Shown piece by piece: positions 39,963-55,261 of a DNA stretch of 64,000 bases (the first letter of the stretch is position 1; each line of letters starts with the position of its first letter). The position numbers and the translations under genes are program-made. The stretch comes from Bacillus coahuilensis m4-4 (GTDB lineage: Bacteria > Bacillota > Bacilli > Bacillales > Bacillaceae_K), in NCBI RefSeq assembly GCF_000171615.1, contig NZ_ABFU01000064.1:1-64000 (forward strand), in the 5' to 3' direction. Below the pieces are notes generated by a model. The model did not search any database and was not told the DNA's origin. It saw only the letters and a program-made list of their open reading frames with translations.

Positions 39963-42170
39963 GTGAAAAATCTACTTTGTTTACTTGTAATCTTCTTTTA
40001 CACACTCTCTCCTGTAGCGAATGCAGCCCCCGCTTTCACCATTCCCCCACTCCCGAGTCTTGAAGATGACATGGTCCGGGTCATCGTTGAAACAGATTCA
40101 ACCCCTACATATCAAGAATTACAAGAACAACTCACCCCATTTCCTTCTATTAAAATAGGGTATCTCTATCATGAAGTATTTAACGGGTATTCCTTAATCG
40201 GTAAACGAAACGAAATCTATGAATTCACGAAAGGCTTAAAAGGTGTCATCAGAGTAACAGAAGCGATTCAATATGAAGCTCATAACGAATCGAGTATCGA
40301 TTTTATCGGAACGGAACGAGCGAGAGGCTATTTTGACAGGGAAGGTAACCGCTTAACAGGTCAAGGCATTAAGGTAGGTGTTATCGATACGGGTCTCGAT
40401 TATGAGCATCCGGATATACGCCGAAATTATAAAGGTGGCAGAGATTTAGTCGACGGAGACCGTTTTCCTATGGAAACGAAGGCTAAGCACGGAATGCCAA
40501 CCTTTCATGGCACTCATGTCGCGGGAGTAATCGCGGCCAATGGAAGAATGAACGGTGTTGCTCCTGGTGCTGAACTCTATGCTTACAGAGCATTAGGTCC
40601 AGGAGGTTACGGAACGTCAGACCAAGTGTTAGCTGCTATTGAAGGAGCAGTTAAGGACGGAATGGATGTTATTAACCTCTCCCTCGGCAGTAATGTGAAT
40701 GGTCCAGATCTGCCAATCAGTGTGGCCCTTGACCGAGCCGTGGAAAGAGGAGTAGTCGCAGTGACCTCAAGCGGCAATTCGGGTCCCAAACAATGGACAG
40801 TAGGAACCCCAGGGACTTCTCTGCTGTCCATATCAGTTGGAGCCTCGACGCCGCCAATGAATCGTCCGTTTTTACATGTAGTAGGTCTCGATGCAATCGA
40901 ACTGATTCCACTTCTTGGATCAACGCCGTGGAACTTGAAACGGTCGTATGAAGTGGTATACGGAGGTATTGGCAAAAAGGAGGAACTTTCAAAGGTTCGG
41001 GGTAGAATAGCTCTAATAAAAAGGGGAGAACTCTACTTTTTTGAGAAAGTCGTACATGCGAAAGAAGCAGGGGCAGTAGCGGTGATAATTTTTAATAATA
41101 CAGAAGGACCTTTTATGGGAACGATGGAAGGAGGTTACGACATTCCGTCTTCCACTATTTCCAAGGAAGAGGGAGAACGTCTAGTAACAAGAATAGATGA
41201 GAATAAGACCTTTGTCCAAACGCTTTATAAAAGTCAGGAAGACCAAATGGCCATTTTTTCATCAAGAGGACCGGTCACCTACAATTGGCTAATCAAGCCA
41301 GATCTCGTTGCACCAGGGGTAGAAATTAGAAGCACAGTCCCAGGTGGATATATGAACCTACAAGGAACCAGTATGGCAGCACCTCATGTGGCAGGAGCTG
41401 CGGCTATTTTACTTCAAGCTCATCCAGAATGGTCTCCGTCTGATGTAAAAAGCGCTCTTCAGCTGAGCTCTGTTCCCTTAACAAAAGAAGACGGAAGCTA
41501 TTATTCTGTTGTCGACCAAGGAGCAGGACGCATCGATATAACGAAGGCACTTCAAACGGAAACAATCATCACTCCGGCTACCTTATCTTTTGGTCAATTG
41601 AAAGAGGATGCCTTTAGCTATCAAGAAAAAGAAATCACCATACAAAACGTGAGTAGAGAGACGAAAACCTATACGTTTAAAGAAAGCGGCGAGCACGATT
41701 TCATCCGCTTCGAGCTGCCTATGACATTTTCATTACCACCAGGTAAAAGAAAGACCGTGACGCTTCGTCTTATAAAAAAACGAGAACCAGAAGAAAAACA
41801 GGAGCTAGTTGAAGGAAGGGTCATCGTACTTGAAGACGGCAAATCCTACAGCCTTCCTTATTTATTTGTCATAAAAGAACCAGATTATCCAAGGATCATG
41901 GGCTTCACCATCGTTCCGGGTGACAATGTGGATTCCCTTCGGTATGAAGTGTACCTCCCTGGGGGTGCTGAAGAATTTGGAATTGCACTCTTTGATCAAA
42001 AAACCTTGGAATTCAGAGGGTTCATTGAAAGTAAAAAACAAATAAGTCACGGACTAATGGAAGGTGAGATAAAAATACCATTCCAAAAGCAAGGGAAAAC
42101 GTACTACGCGGTTGGATTTGTTCGGTATAAAGGGCAAGAGGACCAGGCACAGGTGATGGTGGATTGGTGA
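39963..42170 (+). CDS. secreted S8 serine protease with PA domain (Vpr-like)
   Basis: 735 residues, GTG start. Signal peptide ending near SPVANAAPA (cleavage about residue 22), short I9-like propeptide (40-115), subtilase domain with catalytic Asp142 (GVIDTGLDYEHPD), His182 (FHGTHVAGV), oxyanion Asn272 (SSGNSGP) and Ser470 (GTSMAAPHVAG), with a protease-associated domain inserted at about 330-420 as in Vpr. The C-terminus (520-735) has beta-sandwich-type sequence. Likely an extracellular or wall-bound protease. Located between upp and the atp operon, where B. subtilis has none. The ribosome binding site is rather distant (GAAAGGGG). Confidence 0.9.
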   Translation: MKNLLCLLVIFFYTLSPVANAAPAFTIPPLPSLEDDMVRVIVETDSTPTYQELQEQLTPFPSIKIGYLYHEVFNGYSLIGKRNEIYEFTKGLKGVIRVTEAIQYEAHNESSIDFIGTERARGYFDREGNRLTGQGIKVGVIDTGLDYEHPDIRRNYKGGRDLVDGDRFPMETKAKHGMPTFHGTHVAGVIAANGRMNGVAPGAELYAYRALGPGGYGTSDQVLAAIEGAVKDGMDVINLSLGSNVNGPDLPISVALDRAVERGVVAVTSSGNSGPKQWTVGTPGTSLLSISVGASTPPMNRPFLHVVGLDAIELIPLLGSTPWNLKRSYEVVYGGIGKKEELSKVRGRIALIKRGELYFFEKVVHAKEAGAVAVIIFNNTEGPFMGTMEGGYDIPSSTISKEEGERLVTRIDENKTFVQTLYKSQEDQMAIFSSRGPVTYNWLIKPDLVAPGVEIRSTVPGGYMNLQGTSMAAPHVAGAAAILLQAHPEWSPSDVKSALQLSSVPLTKEDGSYYSVVDQGAGRIDITKALQTETIITPATLSFGQLKEDAFSYQEKEITIQNVSRETKTYTFKESGEHDFIRFELPMTFSLPPGKRKTVTLRLIKKREPEEKQELVEGRVIVLEDGKSYSLPYLFVIKEPDYPRIMGFTIVPGDNVDSLRYEVYLPGGAEEFGIALFDQKTLEFRGFIESKKQISHGLMEGEIKIPFQKQGKTYYAVGFVRYKGQEDQAQVMVDW

Positions 42171-42241
42171 GGGGAGGGAGCTATCCCTTGTCTGAAAATG
42201 TGAAACTAGTAAAATGGAAGAAAACTATTCTACTACAACTA

Positions 42242-42261
42242 TTTGTGAACAATTTGTGAAC
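42242..42261 (+). promoter_or_regulatory. tandem ResD-like boxes
   Basis: TTTGTGAAC occurs twice, at 42242-42250 and 42253-42261, 11 bp apart. It differs by one base from the ResD consensus TTTGTGAAT. It lies 48 bases upstream of the atp promoter -35, where an activator of respiration genes would fit. Confidence 0.5.
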
Positions 42262-42308
42262 TCATAGAATACACGAAATTGACACATCTACTTTTTCTTG
42301 TCAATCAA

Positions 42309-42337
42309 TTGACATCCATTTGTGCCTATTGTATGCT
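42309..42337 (+). promoter_or_regulatory. atp operon promoter
   Basis: TTGACA (42309-42314), 17-base spacer, TATGCT (42332-42337). About 110 bases of leader follow, including a cre-like sequence ATGAAAACGCTTTTTC (42382-42397) with a poor right half. Confidence 0.75.
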
Positions 42338-42452
42338 TACAAAGGGTACTTGAGGAATCGTTTTTCTGCGATATAAAAGCAATGAAAACGCTTTTTCCTA
42401 TTTACATAGTGTAAACAGTTTTTACACCCTTCTAAAGTAAGGAATGATAGTT

Positions 42453-42680
42453 TTGGCCCAAACACCTAATCGTCATCCTTTTAAAGCAATGGCGCTTTAC
42501 TCAGCCATTCTATCACAGCTCGTCGGCTCCATTTTAATCGGCATTTTCTTCGGAAGATGGCTTGATCAAGCTTGGTCCACGACACCACTTTTTTTAATAA
42601 TCGGACTACTAGTAGGTTTAACGAGCGGAATACTCGCTATGCTGGCCTCAGTTCGACACTTCACTTCGGGAGATAAGTGA
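42453..42680 (+). CDS. atpZ: ATP synthase-associated protein AtpZ
   Basis: 75 residues, two membrane helices (ALYSAILSQLVGSILIGIFFGRWLD and PLFLIIGLLVGLTSGILAMLASV), the AtpZ/ATPase_gene1 pattern. TTG 42453 is preferred because AAGGAATG lies about 10 bases upstream, whereas ATG 42444 overlaps it. In alkaliphilic Bacillus, AtpZ with AtpI helps Mg2+ supply and c-ring assembly. First gene of the atp operon. Confidence 0.85.
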   Translation: MAQTPNRHPFKAMALYSAILSQLVGSILIGIFFGRWLDQAWSTTPLFLIIGLLVGLTSGILAMLASVRHFTSGDK

Positions 42681-42683
42681 CTT

Positions 42684-43065
42684 ATGCCGGATTTATCACA
42701 CATGTTTAAAAGGCACCAAAAGTACATATTCTACTTATTGTCTCTCGCCGTCCTCGGTTGGGGATTTACCCCTTATAAAACTCTTTTTTTAGGTCTTTAT
42801 CCTTGGTTTTTCCATCGGTTCCTATAATCACTGGCTACTTGTCAGGAGAGTAAAGAAATTCGGGGAAGCAGTAGCGGAGAATAAAAAAATGTACTCACTT
42901 GGTACACTAACTAGAATGGCGGGTGCCGTACTAGCCACAGTCATCGCTGTAAGATATCCGGAATACTTCCATCTTCCAAGCGTAATTTTTGGACTAGTGA
43001 CAATGTATGTTGTCATTATGATAGATTATGCCTACCTTCAAGTTTTTAAAAAATCTCAACCATAA
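42684..43065 (+). CDS. atpI: ATP synthase protein I, frameshifted
   Basis: MPDLSHMFKRHQKYIFYLL ... GWGFTPYKTLFLGL, then after removal of one T near 42796-42798 LGFSIGSYNHWLLVRRVKKFGEAV ... MAGAVLATVIAVRYPEYFHLP ... KKSQP; 126 residues, four membrane helices, the normal AtpI length. Assists c-ring assembly. The start is only 3 bases after atpZ. The shift is probably a sequencing error, as every part matches AtpI. No single long ORF covers it. Confidence 0.88.
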
Positions 43066-43086
43066 TGGGAAAAGAGGTGAAACAAA

Positions 43087-43820
<734 letters not shown>

Positions 43821-43869
43821 TATATAATTGTTCATCAAATGAACAGGATTTTATACTAAATTCTTTTAA

Positions 43870-44106
<237 letters not shown>

Positions 44107-44245
44107 TTAAAACTTTACGGTCTTAAAATGGCGAAGATCACTCCTTTAGAGAACCTTCGCCATTCCTTTATGTCTATACTGACTAGAAATGAAAATATCG
44201 CCTTTTTCTCAGGCATATCGACTCTTCGAAGGGAGTGAAACGAGC

Positions 44246-44770
44246 GTGTTAACAAATTTTGTACTAGGAGTTTCTGAAGGCTCCTCCGGAATAAACCTTG
44301 GCGATATCGCATTCCAATTACTTGCGTTTGCCGTATTACTATTCCTTTTAAAGAAATTTGCTTGGGGTCCTTTGATGAACATCATGAAAGAACGTGAACA
44401 ATTGATCGCAGGTGAAATTAAAGAAGCAGAAGAAAGCCGTGCACAAGCAGCAGCACAGCTTGAAGAACACCGTAAGTTACTAGCGGAAGCTCGTACTGAG
44501 GCTCAAGGTCTAGTAGAAAGCGCGAAGAAGCAAGCAGAACAACAACGTGAAGAAATCATCGTTGCTGCTAGAGAAGAATCTGAGCGTCTACGCGAAGCGG
44601 CAAAGCTTGAAATTGAAACTCAAAAAGAACAAGCAGTAACTGCACTACGTGAGCAAGTGGCATCATTATCTGTCCTAGTTGCTTCTAAAGTGATTGAAAA
44701 AGAACTAACAGCAGCAGACCAAGACAAATATATCCAACAGCTCATTAAAGAGGCAGGAGAAGAGCGATGA
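44246..44770 (+). CDS. atpF: ATP synthase subunit b
   Basis: 174 residues from GTG 44246 (GGGAGTG upstream). One membrane helix (DIAFQLLAFAVLLFLLKKFAW) and a long charged stalk helix with right-handed coiled-coil character (ESRAQAAAQLEEHRKLLAEA). Peripheral stator linking a to delta/alpha. An upstream ATG at 44189 would add 19 residues but lacks a site. Overlaps atpH by 4 bases. Confidence 0.95.
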   Translation: MLTNFVLGVSEGSSGINLGDIAFQLLAFAVLLFLLKKFAWGPLMNIMKEREQLIAGEIKEAEESRAQAAAQLEEHRKLLAEARTEAQGLVESAKKQAEQQREEIIVAAREESERLREAAKLEIETQKEQAVTALREQVASLSVLVASKVIEKELTAADQDKYIQQLIKEAGEER

Positions 44771-45312
44771 GTAACTCAGCAGTAGCTAAACGTTATGCAC
44801 AAGCTCTTTTCGAATTAGCTCAAAAAAATCAACAATTAGACGCTGTAGAAGAAGAAATGAGAACGGTTAAAGCCGTGTTTACCCAAACACCTGAGCTATT
44901 CGCGGTCCTATCTTCTCCAAGAGTACCGACTGAGAACAAAAAGAAAGTAGTTTCTGATGCGTTCAAAGCGGTTAGTCCACTTGTTTTAAATACGCTTATG
45001 CTATTAATCGACCGCCGCCGCATTGACGCAGTGGAAGAGATTGCAGAGCAGTTGATTCAATTAGTAAATGAAGCAAAAGGAATCGCAGCAGCAGTCGTGT
45101 ACTCTGCTCGTCCATTAACGAAAGAGGAAGAAGCAGGTCTATCTGCTGCCCTTGCTCCGAAAGTTGGCAAACAATCACTTAAAATCGAAAACCGTGTCGA
45201 TCAAGATCTTTTAGGTGGAGTAAAAGTTCAAATTGGAAACACCATTTTTGACGGAAGCCTTAAAGGAAAACTTACTCGTTTAGAGCGACAATTAATCGGT
45301 TCAAATCTGTAA
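44767..45312 (+). CDS. atpH: ATP synthase subunit delta
   Basis: 181 residues; stator cap (OSCP type) binding the alpha N-termini. NSAVAKRYAQALFELAQ at the N-terminal helical domain, VDQDLLGGVKVQIGNTIFDGSLKGKLTRLERQL at the C-terminus. ATGA overlap with atpF shows coupled translation. Confidence 0.96.
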   Translation: MSNSAVAKRYAQALFELAQKNQQLDAVEEEMRTVKAVFTQTPELFAVLSSPRVPTENKKKVVSDAFKAVSPLVLNTLMLLIDRRRIDAVEEIAEQLIQLVNEAKGIAAAVVYSARPLTKEEEAGLSAALAPKVGKQSLKIENRVDQDLLGGVKVQIGNTIFDGSLKGKLTRLERQLIGSNL

Positions 45313-45318
45313 CCATAA

Positions 45319-46839
<1,521 letters not shown>

Positions 46840-46924
46840 GGATTCGTTGTAGCTTTGTAAAATAAAGGGCGGCGCTAGCCTCCCTCCCTGAATAGGGGTC
46901 TAAACATTTCAAAAAGGGTGGTGA

Positions 46925-49705
<2,781 letters not shown>

Positions 49706-49722
49706 GATTGTATTTTTTTAGG

Positions 49723-49751
49723 AACCCCACTCTTTTGAGAGTGGGGTTTTT
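49723..49751 (+). terminator. terminator after the atp operon
   Basis: AACCCCACTCT pairs with AGAGTGGGGTT across TTTG, then TTT. Confidence 0.92.
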
Positions 49752-49813
49752 GTGTGTGTGGGGAAAGTAGGAAGTGCTTGTGATGGGAGGAGAGCGCGCA
49801 TAAAAGGAGAAGT

Positions 49814-50046
49814 GCACGCAAAGGGCGAGGTACGTATGCAAAGGTCCGAGAGCAGCATGCAAAAAAGGCCGGTGCACGCAAAGGCCGAGAGCCGCACGCA
49901 AGAGGCGAAAAGTGCACGCAAAGCTGCAAGAGCCGCACGCAAAAAAGGCCGGTGCACGCAAAAGGCCGAGAACCGCACGCAAGAGGGCGAAAAGTGCACG
50001 CAAGACGGAGAAAAGTGCACGCAAAGGCCCGAGAACCACACGCAAG
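49814..50046 (+). repeat. 21-bp intergenic array E
   Basis: Twelve units with cores at 49814, 49834, 49855, 49874, 49894, 49914, 49935, 49954, 49975, 49996, 50017 and 50038. Most cores are GCACGCAA; 49834 (GTATGCAA), 49855 (GCATGCAA) and 50038 (ACACGCAA) carry C-to-T or G-to-A type changes. G-rich left flank from 49752, C-rich and G-poor right flank from 50050 to about 50140. Confidence 0.92.
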
Positions 50047-50389
50047 TTATTACTCCCCTAAACCACAGCCTAAACCACAGCCAACTACACAAAAATATCT
50101 TCATAGATAGTTCTTCTCCTCCTACTTCTCACTCAATCGGGCTCACAAGTCTTTAAAATATCCCCATTAGATCCAAAAATCTATTTTAAACAATGTATTT
50201 TATTAGGAAATTAAGGGGGAAATGTGAGACGATCAGTAAACTTACTGTTGAATAAGCTTAAAAAAATTTAAAAAATATTTAATACTGATCCAAAAAACAG
50301 GTTTAAACGTATACTTATTAGTTTAATTATTTATGATGGACTACTTTAAAGGACGTTTTATCCAAAATCCATTGTAAAAGGAGAAGTTT

Positions 50390-50959
50390 ATGAATGAATT
50401 AAGGGATGAAGAGTTGTACGATAGAATGAGAGAAAAGGACAAAGAGGCGCTTTCCCAATTGTATTCTCGGTATGAACGGATTTTGTACTCATTTATTTAT
50501 AGGTTAACAGGGGATCGAACAGTGACCGAGGAAACGATGCAGGAGCTTTTTATTAAATTATGGAGGGATCATGCTCCTTATGAAACGCATAAGGGGAAGT
50601 TTTCGTCATGGCTTTTAACATTAGCAAGGAATCAAGCGCTTGATGCAGTGCGGAAGAAGTCGAGGGAATCTACGTATGAATATCATGAGCGGGATGATGT
50701 GCGTAATGTTGAGGAGACTCCAGAGGATCATGTGGAGTGGAAGGAAAAGTGTGCGGCTATCAGATCTGCACTGTCCATATTGAACCAAGAGCAGAAGCAG
50801 ATTGTGGAGCTGTTTTATTTTAAAGGACAGTCTCAAAGCACCATCGCAAAGGAAACAGGTCTTCCTCTTGGTACGGTAAAAGGTAGGATTCGACTGGCTC
50901 TACAGCATATTAAAAAGCATCTTGAAAGGGAAGGGGGCGTAATGAGTGAGCGAACATGA
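50390..50959 (+). CDS. ECF-type RNA polymerase sigma factor
   Basis: 189 residues. Sigma region 2 at about 22-90 (LYSRYERILYSFIYRLTGDRTVTEETMQELFIKLWRDHAPYE) and region 4 at about 125-178 (ALSILNQEQKQIVELFYFKGQSQSTIAKETGLPLGTVKGRIRLALQHIKKHL). Overlaps the next gene by 14 bases, an RskA-like anti-sigma factor, which makes it a SigK/RskA-type pair. Target genes and stimulus unknown. AAGGAGAAG ribosome binding site. No clear ECF promoter can be fixed upstream. Confidence 0.92.
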   Translation: MNELRDEELYDRMREKDKEALSQLYSRYERILYSFIYRLTGDRTVTEETMQELFIKLWRDHAPYETHKGKFSSWLLTLARNQALDAVRKKSRESTYEYHERDDVRNVEETPEDHVEWKEKCAAIRSALSILNQEQKQIVELFYFKGQSQSTIAKETGLPLGTVKGRIRLALQHIKKHLEREGGVMSERT

Positions 50960-51685
50960 TTTGGTGATTGACTATATAAACCATCAGCTTTCAGAAGAAG
51001 AGAGAAAGAAATTTGAAGAGCATTTAGAAAATTGTTCTGAATGTAGAAGGGAAGTGGAGGAGCTTCAAATGCTAATGAGTGATCTTCCATATTCCGCAGA
51101 TCCGGTTGAACCTCCCGCTGATCTAAAGGATCGCGTTTTGTCAGCTACCTTTTAGAGGAAGAACCGGAACTAGTTTCAGGTTCAGATTTGAATCAGACCG
51201 TTCAACCTGTCACTATGAAACAAAAAAGGCAGAGGTCACGATTTCTAGTGCCGTCATTAGCTGCCGTATTGTTTCTTTCCTTACTAGGTAATGCCGTTTG
51301 GTTGATCAGTGAGGTAGAGCCAGATGATACGTCTAACCAAGATGTAGTCCAGGTACAACAAGCTGTAGCCTTAAAGCCATTAAAAGAAAACTACGAGGCA
51401 CAAGCGACGTTACTAGAAGTAGGTAAGGGAAAGCAATTACTCCTACAAGCTAGTGAACTCTCTACATTAGAGGAGGGGGAAGTGTATCAGATTTGGTTGA
51501 TTGAAGGAGAAACTCCTTATCCAACGGGTTCACTTGTTCCGAACAGTCAAGGAAGCGGGGCAGTGGTCTATTCCCTGCCTATAGATCTAGAGGAGATGGA
51601 TTGGGATCAAGTGGCGATTTCAATCGAGCCAGATCATACTAGTACGGTGCCGAGAGGCGAGGTTGTTTTAGCAGGAGCATTTTAA
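50946..51685 (+). CDS. anti-sigma factor (zinc-finger/RskA type), frameshifted
   Basis: GTG start inside the sigma gene. N-terminal cytoplasmic ZAS domain with the zinc motif His26-x3-Cys30-x2-Cys33 (EEHLENCSECRREVEEL); after one added T in the T-run 51150-51153 it continues LEEEPELVSGSDLNQTVQ to a membrane helix (FLVPSLAAVLFLSLLGNAVWLI) and the extracellular RskA domain (VYQIWLIEGETPYPTGSLVPN). About 246 residues. It holds the sigma factor at the membrane until released. The shift is likely an artefact, since both halves make one textbook protein. Confidence 0.88.
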
Positions 51686-51800
51686 ACACAGGCTCTGTTA
51701 AACGACAGTTGATATCTCCAAAATGCTTTCGCTTTTAGAGACGGATGTATATAGACCACCTCTATGAGAGATCATTAAAAAAGCGAATGACAGTAGTATT

Positions 51801-51832
51801 AAAAAAGGAACAATGGGTGCAGCCCATTGTTC
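51801..51832. terminator. bidirectional terminator
   Basis: GAACAATGGG pairs with CCCATTGTTC; the A-run at 51801-51806 gives the U-tract for the minus-strand DoxX gene, and CTCTTTT beyond serves the plus strand. Confidence 0.75.
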
Positions 51833-51839
51833 TGCTCTT

Positions 51840-52184
51840 TTATAGTTGTAAAAAAACGAGTGCAAACGCAATCAACCCCAACAAAACAATCATCCACATG
51901 CTCTTAAACGAGTCCTTAATCCGTATATGTGCTAAAGTCCCACCGATGGCCGTTACACTTAAGACTAGGGCTCCTGCTAAAGCATAATCAGCAAGCCAAA
52001 ATCCTACAAACAGTAACAATGCGCCAACGACTTCAACAAATCCAGTGACATACATGAACCATTTTGGAAGGTTTAAATAAGTGAAAATGCCTTGACTTTT
52101 CTTTGAACCAATCAACTTTAGAAAACCTGCGGATAAAAAGAAGTAAATTAAAATTGCCTGCAAAACCCATATTACGTAAGTCAT
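51840..52184 (-). CDS. DoxX-like membrane protein
   Basis: 114 residues with four membrane helices. ILIYFFLSAGFLKLIGSKKSQGIFTYLNLPKWFMYVTGFVEVVGALLLFVG fits the DoxX-like family. Function is not established for most members; some work in sulfur or redox stress. Stands alone, convergent with the anti-sigma gene. Confidence 0.85.
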   Translation of the reverse strand: MTYVIWVLQAILIYFFLSAGFLKLIGSKKSQGIFTYLNLPKWFMYVTGFVEVVGALLLFVGFWLADYALAGALVLSVTAIGGTLAHIRIKDSFKSMWMIVLLGLIAFALVFLQL

Positions 52185-52507
52185 TGATGTGCCCCCTTTG
52201 ATGATGATAGGTTAACACTACATACTTATGAAGAATGATGAGGTTTTAGGCATAGTTAAAATATTTTCATGAAACCTTTTTATCCTCAAGCTGCTAAGTA
52301 AAGGAGGTAATTACTTATTTAAGTTGGCCCCAACTCTTCCCATTTTGTAATACAAGATATATTCTCGTTACAATTGTCATAAACTAAGTAACATCAAGGG
52401 TTTAAAACGTCTGTAGGAAGCTTAAAAATTTTGTAAACTCATTCTTTCGACAAGATTATTGTGATACAATACACATGTTATCGTATTTTAGCGAATGGGG
52501 GAATGAT
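52185..52507. other. 323-base gap without recognised element
   Basis: AT-rich spacer between DoxX (-) and ywzB (+), holding promoters for both. A TACAAT box lies near 52466-52471. AAGGAGG at about 52303 has no start codon after it. No repeat array is present. Confidence 0.5.
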
Positions 52508-52747
52508 ATGGACACTACCTACTTTGCTCAGCAAGCGATCGTCAGCATGATGGTACATTTAGTTTTTTTTGCTGTGACGTTTTGGGCATTACTGGCGTTA
52601 AACTTAGAGAAACTCTTGAAGAAAAATCGCGTGGTTCAAGCACGCTTATTATATGTATTGTTAACGATCAGTATCGGTAGTCTGGTTAGTTCTTTTTTTC
52701 TTGACTATTTATCATGGTCCCAAAGCTTAGTTCACCTATTACCATAA
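52508..52747 (+). CDS. ywzB: DUF1146 protein YwzB
   Basis: 79 residues, two membrane helices. QQAIVSMMVHLVFFAVTFWALLALNLEKLLKKNRVVQARLLYVLLTISIGSLVSSFFLDYL matches the YwzB/DUF1146 family closely. ATG 52508 follows GGGGGAATG. Lies between atpC and murAA in many Bacillus. No known function. Confidence 0.9.
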   Translation: MDTTYFAQQAIVSMMVHLVFFAVTFWALLALNLEKLLKKNRVVQARLLYVLLTISIGSLVSSFFLDYLSWSQSLVHLLP

Positions 52748-52902
52748 TTTTCATTTGGTTTGTTATAAAATATTTGTAGGCAATTGTTACATTTTTTTGT
52801 ATGATATAAAACGTATGAAAAATATGTTAGATTCTGCCGACTTTTCCCTAGTATGAACATTTTCCGAGTGGAAACAATGTGAATATGGGGAGGAGATTTA
52901 TT

Positions 52903-53641
52903 ATGAAAAAATATATATTCTTGACTTTTGTTAGTCTGGTATGTTTTACCTCATGGGTATTTGGGAAAACAACCAATGCAGATGATAAACAAACAGATTT
53001 ACTCGTACTTGAAGAAGCTGTTCAACAAACAGATGCAAGCATCACTGAATGGTCTCTATATGCAAGAGAGAGACTTTCTATCTCTACAGAAAAAGGATTT
53101 ACTGAACTTGTGGAAAATATGCAACAAAAATATCAACATGCAAAATGGTCTAGTAAAAAAAAAGAAAGACCAAATGAAGTATTCAGCAATCATACCATCA
53201 TCTTTTGGTACCGAAAAGGTGACTTGGATTTTATACACACATGACCCAAGTGCTTCGTATGCTATTTATGAGTTGCATGGAGATTTTGAATCGACACAAC
53301 AGATGAAAAAGGCTTCAGACTATTTTCACAGAAAAATTACCACACTATTCAACAAAAATCCTCAAATTTTCTCTTGTATCAAAGGCGTATTCAATGATAA
53401 GCTTGACAATGTTTTACAAAAACAGGTGAACCATTTAGTGGTAAATCTCGAGGCAGAGAAGATAGAAGAAGTTTCTGAAAATGAATTTTACTCATTATCT
53501 TCATATAGTACTCATTTCAATGAAGCAATTTCATTAAACAAACAACAAAAAATGAACATGCAACTTGGCTTAAGAGAAACAGGATTGGGCTTAACTACTA
53601 CCTTTGTAATAGGAACGCCAATCCTAACGACTGAATATTAA
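52903..53641 (+). CDS. ywmB: YwmB family protein, frameshifted
   Basis: Signal peptide (IFLTFVSLVCFTSWVFG) and a secreted domain. Starts at ATG 52903 (GGGGAGGAG). The frame changes in the nine-A run at 53155-53163: with eight A the reading continues DQMKYSAIIPSSFGTEKVTWILYTHD ... FSCIKGVFNDKLDNVLQKQVNHLVVNLEAEKIEEVSENEFYSLSSYS to 53641, about 245 residues, as in YwmB (DUF1779) of B. subtilis. Directly upstream of murAA. Function unknown. Confidence 0.85.
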
Positions 53642-53673
53642 TATAGAGAATTTGGACGCGGAGGGGAATACTC

Positions 53674-54984
53674 TTGGATAAAATTATCGTCCGCGGCGGA
53701 CAGAAACTGAACGGTACAGTTAAAGTAGAAGGCGCAAAAAATGCTGTTCTTCCTGTCATCGCTGCCACATTATTAGCTAGCGAAGGAAAGAGTGTCATTA
53801 AGGATGTACCAACTCTTTCCGATGTATATACGATCAACGAAGTACTACGTCACCTAAATGCAGATGTGTCATTTGAGAATGGTGAAATTACAGTAGATGC
53901 AACACGTGAATTATTGGTAGAAGCACCATTTGAATATGTGCGCAAAATGCGTGCATCCGTTCTTGTAATGGGTTCACTTCTTGGGCGACTAGGTAAAGCT
54001 CGTGTGGCATTACCTGGTGGATGTGCAATTGGTTCAAGACCAATTGATCAACACTTAAAAGGCTTTGAAGCCATGGGTGCGAAAGTCAAAGTGGGTAATG
54101 GTTTTATTGAAGCTGAGGTTGCTGGAAAATTACAAGGCGCGAAAGTATACCTTGACTTCCCAAGCGTTGGCGCAACGGAAAACATCATGATGGCGGCTGT
54201 TCTTGCAGAAGGCATAACAATCCTAGATAATGTTGCAAAGGAACCTGAAATCATAGACCTTGCAAACCTTTTAAACAAAATGGGTGCAAACGTGAAAGGT
54301 GCAGGAACTGGAACCATCCGTATCGAAGGTGTCGACAAACTTCACGGAGTAGAACACCACGTTATTCCAGACCGTATTGAAGCAGGAACATTCATGGTAG
54401 CAGCGGCCATCACGGAAGGTAACGTACTTGTTCGCGGTGCCGTACCTGAACATCTTAGCTCATTAATCGCAAAGATGAAAGAAATGGGAGTAGAAATCCA
54501 AGAAGAGGGAGATGGCCTACGTGTCATCGGACCAAAGGAATTAAAAGCGGTTGACATCAAAACAATGCCTCACCCAGGATTCCCAACTGACATGCAAGCA
54601 CAAATGATGAGCTTACTGTTAAAAGCAGATGGCACGAGCATGATCACAGAAACTGTATTCGAAAACCGCTTCATGCACGTAGAAGAATTCCGTCGTATGA
54701 ACGCAGATGTAAAAATCGAAGGACGCTCTGTTATCATTAACGGCCTTAACGATTTACAAGGCGCAGAAGTAGCAGCAACCGACCTTCGCGCAGCAGCAGC
54801 CCTAATCATCACAGGATTAGTATCAGAAGGCTACACGCGCGTAACAGAACTAAAACACTTAGACCGTGGCTACGTAGATTTTCACTTAAAACTAAAAAGT
54901 CTAGGAGCAGACATCGAACGTGTATCTGAAGAAGTAGTAGAGCACGACAATGTCGTAGAATTACCTATCAAGAAAAACGCATAA
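53674..54984 (+). CDS. murAA: UDP-N-acetylglucosamine 1-carboxyvinyltransferase (main isozyme)
   Basis: 436 residues, TTG start with GGAGGGG upstream. Catalytic Cys in [29 protein letters not shown] (Lys-Asn) and [10 protein letters not shown]. First committed step of peptidoglycan synthesis. Gene order ywmB-murAA-spoIID identifies the essential copy. Terminator downstream. Confidence 0.96.
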   Translation: MDKIIVRGGQKLNGTVKVEGAKNAVLPVIAATLLASEGKSVIKDVPTLSDVYTINEVLRHLNADVSFENGEITVDATRELLVEAPFEYVRKMRASVLVMGSLLGRLGKARVALPGGCAIGSRPIDQHLKGFEAMGAKVKVGNGFIEAEVAGKLQGAKVYLDFPSVGATENIMMAAVLAEGITILDNVAKEPEIIDLANLLNKMGANVKGAGTGTIRIEGVDKLHGVEHHVIPDRIEAGTFMVAAAITEGNVLVRGAVPEHLSSLIAKMKEMGVEIQEEGDGLRVIGPKELKAVDIKTMPHPGFPTDMQAQMMSLLLKADGTSMITETVFENRFMHVEEFRRMNADVKIEGRSVIINGLNDLQGAEVAATDLRAAAALIITGLVSEGYTRVTELKHLDRGYVDFHLKLKSLGADIERVSEEVVEHDNVVELPIKKNA

Positions 54985-54993
54985 TGGCTAAAG

Positions 54994-55024
54994 AACCCAA
55001 CTCTTGAAATGAGTTGGGTTTTTA
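54994..55024 (+). terminator. terminator after murAA
   Basis: AACCCAACTC pairs with GAGTTGGGTT across 7 bases, then TTTT. Confidence 0.9.
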
Positions 55025-55045
55025 TATTGTTTATTGGAGGGATTT

Positions 55046-55140
55046 GTTGCGTAGAGAGTTTAGTCTTGTGCGGCGGGAAGGAGAAATGGTGCGGCAACCA
55101 AAGGAAATGGTGCGGGAGACGGAAACCGTGCGACAGGAAA
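55046..55140 (-). repeat. 21-bp intergenic array F (reverse orientation)
   Basis: TTGCGT at 55047, then GTGCGG/GTGCGA at 55068, 55089, 55110 and 55128. On the minus strand the cores read CCGCAC followed by ATTTC, as in the first units of array B. About five degenerate units; C-rich right flank 55140-55205. Confidence 0.75.
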
Positions 55141-55261
55141 AAGCTCCTGCATCAAAGCCCCTTAAAATACTTACACTCCCCCAGAAAATCCTATCTCCCC
55201 TCCCCAAAATAAGATAAAATAAAACCAATCCTCAAACCGTTTCTACTAGCACATTTCTATA

